A stretch of DNA of 5,951 nucleotides, taken from Actinomycetes bacterium (GTDB lineage Bacteria > Actinomycetota > Acidimicrobiia > Acidimicrobiales > Acidimicrobiaceae). This document shows, piece after piece, positions 1 through 5,951 of this stretch. A program made the translations under genes and the position numbers. The notes below the pieces were generated by a model that was not told where the DNA came from, made no database searches, and was given only the letters and a program-made list of their open reading frames with translations. The stretch is taken from NCBI GenBank assembly GCA_021785315.1, contig JAJYFX010000129.1:1-5951 (forward strand). The letters are read 5' to 3'. The stretch's first letter is position 1. The number at the start of each line of letters is the position of its first letter.

Positions 1-878
1 TGACTCTCAGCTATCGACGCCGGCACTATCCCCGCGTCACATAATCCAAGTTCAACTGCCGCCGCGACCTGGTAGTGGCCTCCAAACGTGACTGAACCCG
101 GGACCCGAGCAGTCTCAGCTCCAAATTCAGCCAGACGATGATCGACAAATTGCCGAACGCCGGAACCCACCTCCCTAGATGCAAACCGGATATCCGGTCT
201 GAGCAGATCCGTAAGTGACTTGATGTTCTTAGGATTCTGCGCCGCAAAGCAAAGAGCAATCTCCCAACGGCCAAGCGGCAGCACGAAGTATCCTTCGGAC
301 TTGTCAACTTCATCACCCATATCGGCAGCTTCGCCGTGCATCAAGGCGCAGTGAGTCAGTTTTCGATGCAGCTTCGTCAACGAATCTCTATTGGAACCGT
401 AAAACCAACGAAGCTTGAATCCCCCAGATCTTTCGTTGATACGCGAGGATATGAGTCCTAGCACCGGATCGCAACCATCCATGAACATTCCAGAACGGCC
501 AATTTCCGATTCCACCTCGTACCTGAGGTCGACAACGCGAACCAATGCGTCGGCAGCTGTGGGCGGCGCGGCAAATCCGGCCGCGGAGGACTGGCGAATG
601 ACCGCCTCTCCATCGATTTCTGTCACGTACGCGCTAACCGCACCAGGCGCCTTCCTTTGGATATCAAAGCGAAACTCCTTGGACCCCTCGCCAGGAAATA
701 CTTCCGCGACGTCACTCCCGAGAGCGCTTGCGATTGCCATGGCAAGATACACCTTGGGAACCTGATGGCCTGCCTCGATGGAGTACAAAGACTGCCGAGA
801 AATCCCTACGAGACGAGCCAGCCCAGAAAGTGAGAACCCCCTCTGTACCCGAAATTGCTCGACTTTGTTGCACGCCAT
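1..878 (-). CDS. XRE-type HTH regulator with C-terminal PBP-like (molybdate-binding-like) sensor domain, 3' end cut by window edge
   Basis: One-component cytoplasmic transcription regulator. The frame starts at ATG 878-876 and stays open for 292 codons to the window edge, so the C-terminus is missing. An in-frame TGA lies nine codons upstream, and no other ATG, GTG or TTG falls between it and the chosen start. A weak GAGA (885-888) precedes it. Residues about 5-61 form an XRE/Cro-type helix-turn-helix, with LARLVGISRQSLYSIEAG as the helix-turn-helix core and a following VPKVYLAMAIASALG helix. Residues about 131-292 match my memory of the PBP-like domain (COG1910 type): MDGCDPVLGL near 133-142, the NPKNIKSLTDLL segment near 215-226, RFASREVGSGVRQFVD near 231-246, and a late HYQVAAAVELGLCDAG. 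Relatives usually run some tens of residues longer. By family analogy it may sense molybdate, tungstate or another small ligand; the ligand is inference and no molybdenum gene is visible. It has its own 322-base upstream region. Confidence 0.88.
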   Translation of the reverse strand, partial: MACNKVEQFRVQRGFSLSGLARLVGISRQSLYSIEAGHQVPKVYLAMAIASALGSDVAEVFPGEGSKEFRFDIQRKAPGAVSAYVTEIDGEAVIRQSSAAGFAAPPTAADALVRVVDLRYEVESEIGRSGMFMDGCDPVLGLISSRINERSGGFKLRWFYGSNRDSLTKLHRKLTHCALMHGEAADMGDEVDKSEGYFVLPLGRWEIALCFAAQNPKNIKSLTDLLRPDIRFASREVGSGVRQFVDHRLAEFGAETARVPGSVTFGGHYQVAAAVELGLCDAGIVPASIAES

Positions 879-927
879 TAAATTTCTCGAATCTATGACC
901 GATCACTATGTCAGGTTTAGCTTACAG

Positions 928-950
928 ATGTTAGGTATACAATGCAACAT
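928..950. promoter_or_regulatory. Candidate operator: ATGTT-N13-AACAT dyad upstream of the HTH regulator
   Basis: Perfect 5-base inverted half-sites (928-932 and 946-950) flank a 13-base spacer that contains the palindrome GTATAC (935-940). The dyad covers the best -10 candidate for the regulator, TATACC on the minus strand at 939-934. It lies about 50-70 bases upstream of the regulator's ATG. XRE-type dimers often bind such dyads in their own promoter, so autoregulation is possible. This is inference only; a 5-base half-site can arise by chance. Confidence 0.25.
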
Positions 951-1103
951 GACAGACAAAATAGCAAGGGCGCGCTCGATAGCATAAAGAATGGGTCGCC
1001 CTAAAATAAACCCTTCGATAGGCGGGTAATTTGAGCCTGATAGCTATCCGACAACTCGACCGACAAATGACTGCCGCATACCTCCGGGAATTAAAGTCAT
1101 AAT

Positions 1104-1155
1104 TTCGATGATTAAATATCGAAGTCCGGCGGCAGATTGCTCCACCAGCCGGACT
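1104..1155 (-). terminator. Tandem inverted repeats, possible terminator of the transporter gene
   Basis: Two adjoining inverted repeats lie 46-97 bases past the transporter's stop codon. In the minus-strand transcript the first is AGTCCGGC, a 17-base loop, then GCCGGACT (1155-1123). It is a perfect 8-bp GC-rich stem that could gain two more G-C pairs inside. The second is TTCGAT, 8 bases, ATCGAA (1123-1104). The sequence after the first stem is AT-rich but lacks an uninterrupted T run, so this is not a textbook intrinsic terminator. An operator or mRNA 3'-end structure is the alternative. Confidence 0.4.
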
Positions 1156-1200
1156 CTTACCAAGCCTGGGCTTAAATGCTAAACGTAGCTAGGTTGAACT

Positions 1201-1812
1201 TCAAACCCACCAATGGTAACCCAAGGCAAAGTTCAGCGTCACGCCGAACATCATATAGATAAGCCAGATCCCGGTCAGAATATGAAACAAACCCAGTGAC
1301 CTCTCGCCAAAAGCACCCAATCCTTGCATATTAGGCTTCAAACTTGCAAAAATATCGGAGATGTAGACAAGGATAAGGCCGATAAAAATGAGAGCAACAG
1401 GTGTGTCATGTGCGCCAAGGAACACCGCGGTGCCCAGCGCGGAAATGGCGAGGAATCCAATGGCCATCCCAAGATTCACCCGAGGCTCCGCCCGTCCCTG
1501 CATGCGATTCCAGCCCATGGCAAACCAGTGAATGCCATACGCGCTAAATGCCAATGCGGCCATGTAAAGAGGCTTTGCTGTAAAAGTTCCGAGCGTTAGC
1601 CCTAAAAATAAAACGATGCCAGTCACGAACTGGCAAAAACCGGGCAACCAGACTCCCCATACCCCGGTCGCCGCGTCAACGTCAGTATTTCGTTTAGGAT
1701 AATGGAATAACTCCTGCGGCCCATAGATAAGATAGCCCGTTCCTAGGCCCATAAACCCAAGCGCAAGCGGGGGGAATGCCGATGATTGGAGACTTACTAC
1801 CGTGCTAAGCAT
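1201..1812 (-). CDS. Six-helix membrane protein, GPR1/FUN34/YaaH (SatP-like) acetate-transporter family, divergent
   Basis: Integral inner-membrane protein of 203 residues, a normal size for the GPR1/FUN34/YaaH family. Those proteins carry acetate, succinate or related small carboxylates, usually with protons. Six hydrophobic segments are visible, at about residues 12-31, 51-75, 81-101, 113-134, 137-157 and 173-196. Family-like motifs I recognise against E. coli SatP are LGFMGLG (SatP LGLMGFG) in helix 1, PGFCQFVTG (GGIAQIFAG) in helix 2, AFSAYGIHWF (AFTSYGSFWL) in helix 3 and GIWLIYMMFGVTLNFALG (SAIYLAMGEVLNEQFG) in helix 6. The NPAP part of the helix 1 signature is not kept; it reads roughly PPLA. 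A 13-residue hydrophilic linker (HYPKRNTDVDAAT) follows helix 1. ATG 1812-1810 is supported by AGGAGG at 1826-1821, 8 bases away. The UreI/AmiS channel family was the alternative, but its motifs fit less well. The exact substrate is not inferable. Confidence 0.78.
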   Translation of the reverse strand: MLSTVVSLQSSAFPPLALGFMGLGTGYLIYGPQELFHYPKRNTDVDAATGVWGVWLPGFCQFVTGIVLFLGLTLGTFTAKPLYMAALAFSAYGIHWFAMGWNRMQGRAEPRVNLGMAIGFLAISALGTAVFLGAHDTPVALIFIGLILVYISDIFASLKPNMQGLGAFGERSLGLFHILTGIWLIYMMFGVTLNFALGYHWWV

Positions 1813-1820
1813 TGGTACGA

Positions 1821-1826
1821 CCTCCT
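1821..1826 (-). promoter_or_regulatory. Strong Shine-Dalgarno site (AGGAGG) of the transporter gene
   Basis: The minus strand reads AGGAGG 8 bases before ATG 1812-1810. It is the best ribosome binding site in the window and fixes the start of the membrane protein, supporting efficient translation. Confidence 0.85.
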
Positions 1827-1845
1827 AGTTGATGTACAAATCATG

Positions 1846-1874
1846 ATTTTATTCCAGTTATTTGCAACAACCAA
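1846..1874 (-). promoter_or_regulatory. Candidate sigma-70-type promoter for the transporter gene
   Basis: On the minus strand TTGGTT (1874-1869) is followed by exactly 17 bases and then TAAAAT (1851-1846). The first three bases of the -35 box match the consensus TTGACA, and five of six -10 bases match TATAAT. Transcription would begin near 1839, giving a leader of about 27 bases that contains the AGGAGG site. The spacing to the gene is sensible. It suggests the transporter has its own promoter and is not merely read through from the gene upstream. Confidence 0.5.
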
Positions 1875-2140
1875 GGATCAAATGCCAATTCATACAGCGA
1901 ATACCGCCGACGCCTAAGGTCCGAGACACAGCAAATGCTTCTCGGGACGACGAAAATGGTAGTTTCACAAACAACGGCCTGCTTCGAACCCTCAAACGTT
2001 GCAGCCGGTAGTTAATGGAAAGAATACCCCTCAAGAAAAGTGCCGATGACGCACCACCGGGCCCCAAACTTGCACGAGCTTAGCGGCCTATTGAAAGCTG
2101 CTGTGTTGCGGCCATTATTGAATCCCCGCTTCATAACAAC

Positions 2141-2158
2141 CGACTCCAGGCCCAGTCG
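2141..2158 (-). terminator. Weak hairpin 28 bases past the 226-residue gene, possible terminator
   Basis: CGACT (2141-2145) and AGTCG (2154-2158) form a perfect 5-bp inverted repeat with an 8-base GC-rich loop. On the minus-strand transcript it comes shortly after the stop codon at 2189-2187 and is followed by GTTGTTATG, which is only weakly U-rich. The position is right for a terminator, but the stem is short, so this is tentative. Confidence 0.28.
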
Positions 2159-2186
2159 CGCCTGAGTGATTACCGCAATAGATCTT

Positions 2187-2867
2187 TTAATCCTCTTCCA
2201 CTCTGCCAACAAGTGCAAGATCTTCAGCCATAACCCAACCAAACGCGCATACACAGTCGAGCCTGCTGGTATCGAGAGGCTCGAAAAAGTGTTTGAACTC
2301 GTCAAACTTTCCATTCAGACCTGGATCGGCGAAATCAATGTATCCATCAACACATCCAGTTCCCGACAGCACAAAGGTCCGATCATCAAGACGATGCTCA
2401 GCACCAAATCTCTTTGCTAAACGACGTCCCCATGCGCGCTCCTCGCCGGTTGGTTTATATCCAGGCCGGGGAACTATATCCACAAGGTTTTCGAGAAGCG
2501 CATAGCCATGATGAGAGACCAACCTGCAGCCAATGAGAACGTCCTCATCCGGGAACGCAAGAACTGCCTTCCTATATTGATCGTGAAGTATCGCGTTCAA
2601 GACGGCAGAGCTGTCCTCACCTGCGCTTATTGTGAGGATTCCCATGAGAATTGCCGGCGTGCCGCCAATTCTCTCAAGCGTATAAAACGCATAACCCACC
2701 AGTTCATCACCTATATGTGCATCGGTGACAAGAACCCAGTCTTCTTGTTGTTTGGACAAAAAGCCTAGATCGAAACCGGATCCGCCCTTTTCTGCCATAT
2801 CGGCCATTGCAGCCAGCTCGGCATCACCTAACGCAGTACAGTCTTTGGTCGAAACAACAATCGGCAT
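2187..2867 (-). CDS. Hypothetical protein with GNAT-like layout, downstream of dnaE
   Basis: A 226-residue soluble protein with no signal peptide or membrane segment; the specific function is not recognised. The order of elements resembles a GNAT acetyltransferase fold. It has an N-terminal helix (DAELAAMADMAEKG, about 15-28), then a strand with an E-x-x-G-Y-A type turn (WVLVTDAHIGDELVGYAFYT, about 44-63), then a long strand (PAILMGILTI, about 70-79). A helix follows (SSAVLNAILHDQYRKAVL, about 86-103), then DVLIGCRLVSHHGYALLENL near 109-128. The acetyl-CoA loop Q/R-x-x-G-x-G/A is not visible, so catalytic activity is doubtful. A conserved-looking RPGYKPTGEERAWGRRLAKRFG stretch (134-155) precedes a more acidic tail. 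ATG 2867-2865 has only a distant GGGAG (2885-2881, 13 bases away), so the start is plausible rather than certain. It follows dnaE by 79 bases on the same strand with no clear terminator between them, so co-transcription is possible. Confidence 0.72.
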   Translation of the reverse strand: MPIVVSTKDCTALGDAELAAMADMAEKGGSGFDLGFLSKQQEDWVLVTDAHIGDELVGYAFYTLERIGGTPAILMGILTISAGEDSSAVLNAILHDQYRKAVLAFPDEDVLIGCRLVSHHGYALLENLVDIVPRPGYKPTGEERAWGRRLAKRFGAEHRLDDRTFVLSGTGCVDGYIDFADPGLNGKFDEFKHFFEPLDTSRLDCVCAFGWVMAEDLALVGRVEED

Positions 2868-2946
2868 CGTAATACAGAATCTCCCGAGTATCTACCTCAG
2901 ATCAGTTTAGTCGTTCTTGCGTAGACTTAGAACCATGCGGCGTCAG

Positions 2947-5900
2947 CTAGGCACTGAGGCTCGTCATCCTGCTCGGGTCGAAGATGGCGTTTGCCCCAAA
3001 CAATACCCTCAGTTCCCCGATCAGACCTCCCCTGTCATTTACCTTGAATTCCAGAGGCAGTTGATAGATGTCGTCTCCAATGTGAAGGCGGACCGGAACT
3101 GCTCCATGATGCTCTGAAAGCAGACTTTTCAACCGAGTTAAATTACTTCTGGTCACCTGTGTCAGCGCGATTCTGATTCCGAGCGGCTGGCTCGACCCCT
3201 CCGTGAGGTTCGGCCTCGAAATCGAATGGGCTACAATTTTCGGCTGATCGTCCCTGGTATCGACGCGCCCCTTGACGATGAAGATCGTATCTTCCTCAAG
3301 CAACGCCCCGAATTCAGCCATCTGTTTTGGAAACAGAAAGACCTCTATCGACGAAGTCAAATCCTCCAAAATGAAATTACCCATCAGGTCGCCCCGCTTT
3401 GTGTATCTACGGCTGACTGAGGTCGCAACCCCGCCCACGGTAATCATTTCATCGGCACGCTGCGTCGATGGCAATTCCAGCACGTCAGATATCAAATAGT
3501 CGGCAAACCTAGACAGCGCTTTCTCCAGCCCCATCAAAGGGTGGTCAGACACGTAAAGGCCTAGCATCTCTTTTTCTGAAGCCAGGAGTTCCGATTTTTC
3601 AAACTCGGTGTCAGGAATCGTTATTTCAATGGTTGGAGAATCGCTAGGGTCCTCTAACGGAGCATCGAACAATCCCATGATTCCGGCTTCAGTCTCCCTG
3701 CGCTTGATTATGGCGCGGTCAATCGAGTTTTCATATACCTCCAAAAGCCCCTTCCTGGGATGCCCCAAAGAATCGAATGCCCCCGACCTGATCAATGCCT
3801 CTACGCTTCTCTTGTTGAGCGCCACCGGGTCAACCCTCATGCAATAATCCGCAAACGAGGTGAACAATCCATTCTTTTCGCGCTCGGAGACGATCTGACC
3901 TACCACGGCTTCGCCCACATTGCGTACCGCCGCCAAGCCAAATCGAATGGCACCACTGCCCTCGTCGGACGGGACGGCCGTAAAATCGGAGCGGGAAACA
4001 TTAATATCTGGAACCATCACCTGAATCTGATGATCTCGGGCGTCCGAAAGATAAACTGCGGTCTTGTCTTTGTCATCCTTGACCGATGTCAAGATCGCAG
4101 CAAGAAATTCAACAGGATAATTGGCTTTCAACCAAGCAGTTTGGTATGCAATGAGTCCGTACCCATATGAGTGGCTCTTATTGAACGCGTAGTCTGCAAA
4201 TGGCTCGATAATATCGAAGAGCGCGGTACCGATCGACTCGCCATATCCTGAGTTCTTGCAGCCCTCGACGAATTTTTCGCGTTCAGCCTGAATCAGCGAC
4301 CGAATCTTCTTTCCGCAGGCTTTTCGCAGGTTATCGGCCTCGGCCAAGGTATAGCCGGCGAATTTTTGCGCGACCCTCATCACCGACTCCTGATAGATCA
4401 TGAGTCCGTAGGTGTCGCCGAGAATCTCCTTCAAATCCGGGTGCAGATAGTCGATTGATTTCCGCGCATTTTTCCTGTCGGCGTAGTCATTGTGCATATT
4501 GGCCGCCATCGGGCCAGGCCGATAGAGGGCCACAAGCGCGGCAACGTCGTCAAAGCTGGTGGGAGCCAGCGAGCGCATCAATGCTCTCATCGGGCGACCT
4601 TCCAGCTGAAACACTCCAATTGAGTCGCCTTCGCGCAGCATTCCCAGCGTCTTGTCATCGTCCAAAGGTACGCTATCGATATCGGGTCGTTCGTTGGTGG
4701 TTTCATTTATGAGATCAAGCGCCCTCTCGATGATGGAAAGAGTCCTCAGGCCCAGAAAATCCATCTTCAGCAGCCCTAATTCCTCGACGCCATGCATCTC
4801 ATACTGAGTGACAATCGGCGCCTGGTCGATCGGGCTTCCCGGATCCGGCTTACGTTGAATCGGGAGATACTCCGTGAGCGGCTCATGTGTAATCACGACC
4901 GCGGCGGCGTGTATCCCGTCCTGGCGGCGCAACCCTTCGAGCCCCCTCGCCACCTCGATCACGCGTTTGACATCGGAATCGCTTTCGTACATTTCCCTTA
5001 AATCGGAGGCCATGTTATAGCCGTCGTCGTATCCTTCGACATGTTCGAGGCATGCGCTCAGGGGGGTGTCTCTGCCCATTATCAGCGGAGGCATCGCTTT
5101 CGCAATCTTGTCGCCGATTCCATACGGATAACCAAGGACCCGGGCGGCATCGCGAACTGCGGCTCGAGCCTTGATCGTAGAAAAGGTCACGATCTGAGCC
5201 ACACGATCCCAGCCATACCGCTCGGCGGCATAGCGAATCATATCGGAACGATAGCGCTCATCGAAATCCATGTCGATATCGGGCATCTGGATTCTGCCCG
5301 GATTGAGAAATCTCTCAAAGATCAAGCCGTATTTTATGGGGTCCAGATCAACAATTCCCAGACAGTAGGCTACGCAGCATCCGGCTGCCGATCCCCTGCC
5401 AGGGCCCACCCGTATGTGGTTATCCTTTGCATACCTGATCAAATCCCAGACCACTAAAAAATATGCAGAGAAACCCATCTCGGATATGACTGAAAGCTCG
5501 AAGTCCAGTCTCGATTGCACTTCGTCGCCCAAGTCGGCGCCATACCGCCTTGCAGCGCCTGCATAGGTGAGGTGCCTCAGATACTGCGCTGAAGAATCTT
5601 CGTATGATTCCTCGCTCTGAAACTCGATTGGTACCGGGAACTCGGGCAGTTTGGGCTTGCCAAATTCGATTTCCACGTGGGCGCGCTCGGCAATCCACAA
5701 GGTATTGTCGCAGGCTTCCTCCACCTCGGAAAAGAGTTCCCGCATCTCAGCCGCGCTCTTGAGATAATGCTGATCGCCATGGAACCTAAATCGATTCTCA
5801 TCGGCGAGAGTCGCGCCGGTCTGCACGCACAACAGCGCGTCATGGGAAACAGAATCGCTGCGCGAATTGTAATGGGAATCATTGGTTGCAAGGAGTGGAG

Positions 5901-5951
5901 CCTCGAGCTTACGGGCCATTTCAATCAAAAGGGGGTTGGTGCGCTTTTGCT
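2947..5951 (-). CDS. dnaE: DNA polymerase III alpha subunit (DnaE1-type), N-terminus cut by window edge
   Basis: Catalytic subunit of the replicative DNA polymerase, acting in the replisome. The frame is open to the right edge; the upstream residues QKRTNPL continue the family sequence, so TTG 5928 is not the start, and about 200 N-terminal residues are missing. Counting from the codon at 5928, the PHP domain ends near residue 20 with ATNDSHY, which keeps the last two metal ligands, Asp (5880-5878) and His (5874-5872). GPGRGSAAG and PDIDMDFD follow; the catalytic aspartates correspond to 5274-5272 and 5268-5266. The third is in LLKMDFLGLRTL (5 to 4 codons into it, 4761-4759). Thumb and fingers motifs such as FNKSHSYGYGL and KANYPVEFLAA are intact. 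A helix-hairpin-helix region (about 662-735) precedes the clamp-binding site and an OB fold (about 828-900). The protein ends in TAG 2949-2947 after 993 residues from 5928. It most resembles mycobacterial DnaE1 rather than DnaE2 or PolC. The expected clamp motif Q-x-x-L-F reads IMGLF (3681-3667). Confidence 0.97.
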   Translation of the reverse strand, partial: QKRTNPLLIEMARKLEAPLLATNDSHYNSRSDSVSHDALLCVQTGATLADENRFRFHGDQHYLKSAAEMRELFSEVEEACDNTLWIAERAHVEIEFGKPKLPEFPVPIEFQSEESYEDSSAQYLRHLTYAGAARRYGADLGDEVQSRLDFELSVISEMGFSAYFLVVWDLIRYAKDNHIRVGPGRGSAAGCCVAYCLGIVDLDPIKYGLIFERFLNPGRIQMPDIDMDFDERYRSDMIRYAAERYGWDRVAQIVTFSTIKARAAVRDAARVLGYPYGIGDKIAKAMPPLIMGRDTPLSACLEHVEGYDDGYNMASDLREMYESDSDVKRVIEVARGLEGLRRQDGIHAAAVVITHEPLTEYLPIQRKPDPGSPIDQAPIVTQYEMHGVEELGLLKMDFLGLRTLSIIERALDLINETTNERPDIDSVPLDDDKTLGMLREGDSIGVFQLEGRPMRALMRSLAPTSFDDVAALVALYRPGPMAANMHNDYADRKNARKSIDYLHPDLKEILGDTYGLMIYQESVMRVAQKFAGYTLAEADNLRKACGKKIRSLIQAEREKFVEGCKNSGYGESIGTALFDIIEPFADYAFNKSHSYGYGLIAYQTAWLKANYPVEFLAAILTSVKDDKDKTAVYLSDARDHQIQVMVPDINVSRSDFTAVPSDEGSGAIRFGLAAVRNVGEAVVGQIVSEREKNGLFTSFADYCMRVDPVALNKRSVEALIRSGAFDSLGHPRKGLLEVYENSIDRAIIKRRETEAGIMGLFDAPLEDPSDSPTIEITIPDTEFEKSELLASEKEMLGLYVSDHPLMGLEKALSRFADYLISDVLELPSTQRADEMITVGGVATSVSRRYTKRGDLMGNFILEDLTSSIEVFLFPKQMAEFGALLEEDTIFIVKGRVDTRDDQPKIVAHSISRPNLTEGSSQPLGIRIALTQVTRSNLTRLKSLLSEHHGAVPVRLHIGDDIYQLPLEFKVNDRGGLIGELRVLFGANAIFDPSRMTSLSA

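Larger units (their letters stand above)
879..1200. other. Intergenic region between transporter and regulator; dyads but no gene
   Basis: No convincing coding frame on either strand. The small plus-strand frame ending at 987 begins inside the regulator gene and looks like a shadow. This stretch should hold the 3' end signals of the transporter transcript (right part) and the promoter of the regulator (left part). Dyads seen: ATGTT/AACAT at 928-950, the 10-base palindrome GATAGCTATC at 1039-1048, TTCGAT/ATCGAA at 1104-1123, AGTCCGGC/GCCGGACT at 1123-1155, and AAGCC-TG-GGCTT at 1162-1173. A weak minus-strand -10 candidate, TATACC, lies at 939-934, but no good -35 box is found at the right distance. 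CTATG is repeated at 893-897 and 906-910. Confidence 0.7.
1813..2186. other. Intergenic region upstream of the transporter; no supported gene
   Basis: This 374-base stretch holds the transporter's ribosome binding site and candidate promoter at its left end and the 3' flank of the 226-residue gene at its right end. Small minus-strand frames exist (1858-2067, and one at 2012-2314 that overlaps the neighbouring gene), but their products look unstructured, rich in Arg and Ser, with no recognisable motif or good ribosome binding site. A short imperfect direct repeat is present: GCGGCCTATTGAA at 2083-2095, and GCGGCC-AT-TATTGAA at 2108-2122. A decayed gene cannot be excluded, but I see no homology to support one. 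Confidence 0.6.

Noticed and set aside
26..316. Minus-strand 96-residue frame
   Set aside because: It lies in a different frame inside the HTH/PBP-like regulator, whose own translation gives a recognisable domain. The product of this frame is a compositional shadow.
415..765. Plus-strand 116-residue frame
   Set aside because: Antisense to the regulator gene, no ribosome binding site, low-complexity product with no motif.
778..987. Plus-strand 69-residue frame reaching into the 879-1200 gap
   Set aside because: Starts antisense to the HTH-coding part of the regulator and has no family-like sequence.
1201..1812. UreI/AmiS urea or amide channel as identity of the membrane protein
   Set aside because: Size, helix count and an HW-V ending are similar, but the motifs of helices 1, 2, 3 and 6 match SatP/YaaH better.
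1981..1990. GGTTCGAAGC on the minus strand as a tRNA T-arm
   Set aside because: The flanking bases do not pair to form a T stem, and no acceptor or anticodon arm is found at the right distance.
1858..2067. Minus-strand 69-residue frame in the gap as a small gene
   Set aside because: Runs across the transporter's candidate promoter, lacks a ribosome binding site and shows no recognisable motif.
3760..4170. Plus-strand 136-residue frame inside dnaE
   Set aside because: Antisense to a highly conserved part of the polymerase; no motif or start signal, a shadow frame.
5041..5457. Plus-strand 138-residue frame inside dnaE
   Set aside because: Antisense to the catalytic PDIDMDF region; the amino acid pattern is that of a shadow frame.
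1..5951. CRISPR array, insertion sequence, phage or defence system
   Set aside because: No regularly spaced repeats, no transposase or integrase, no long terminal inverted repeats, and the genes look like chromosomal housekeeping and regulatory genes.

Overview
The window looks like an ordinary chromosomal stretch from an actinobacterium with a base composition near 50% GC, modest for that phylum. The main reason is the DNA polymerase III alpha subunit at the right end. Its palm, thumb, helix-hairpin-helix and OB segments read like the DnaE1 type of Mycobacterium and relatives, for example the segment NDYADRKN and the C-terminal layout. An acidimicrobial or other medium-GC actinobacterial lineage would fit, but this is inference from remembered family sequences, not a search.

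All four supported genes lie on the minus strand, so transcription runs from right to left. From the right: (1) dnaE, 2947-5951, cut at its 5' end by the window edge; (2) after 79 bases, a 226-residue protein of unknown function (2187-2867) with an acetyltransferase-like (GNAT-like) layout; (3) after a 374-base gap, a six-helix membrane protein (1201-1812) resembling the GPR1/FUN34/YaaH (SatP, acetate uptake) family, with a clear Shine-Dalgarno site and a plausible promoter; (4) after a 322-base gap, a transcription regulator (1-878), cut at its 3' end, joining an XRE-type helix-turn-helix to a PBP-like ligand-binding domain of the kind related to molybdate-binding proteins.

The regulator is an open frame of 292 codons that runs off the left edge with no stop, so it is easy to miss if only closed frames are considered. 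The two gaps contain no convincing gene. They hold inverted repeats that may be terminators or operators, including an ATGTT-N13-AACAT dyad upstream of the regulator and tandem inverted repeats downstream of the transporter.

The genes do not form an obvious pathway. The small gene may be co-transcribed with dnaE. The transporter and regulator appear to be separate units, although the regulator's location next to the transporter leaves open a link between them. I saw no mobile element, CRISPR array, tRNA or rRNA, and no strong sign of a new multi-gene system.
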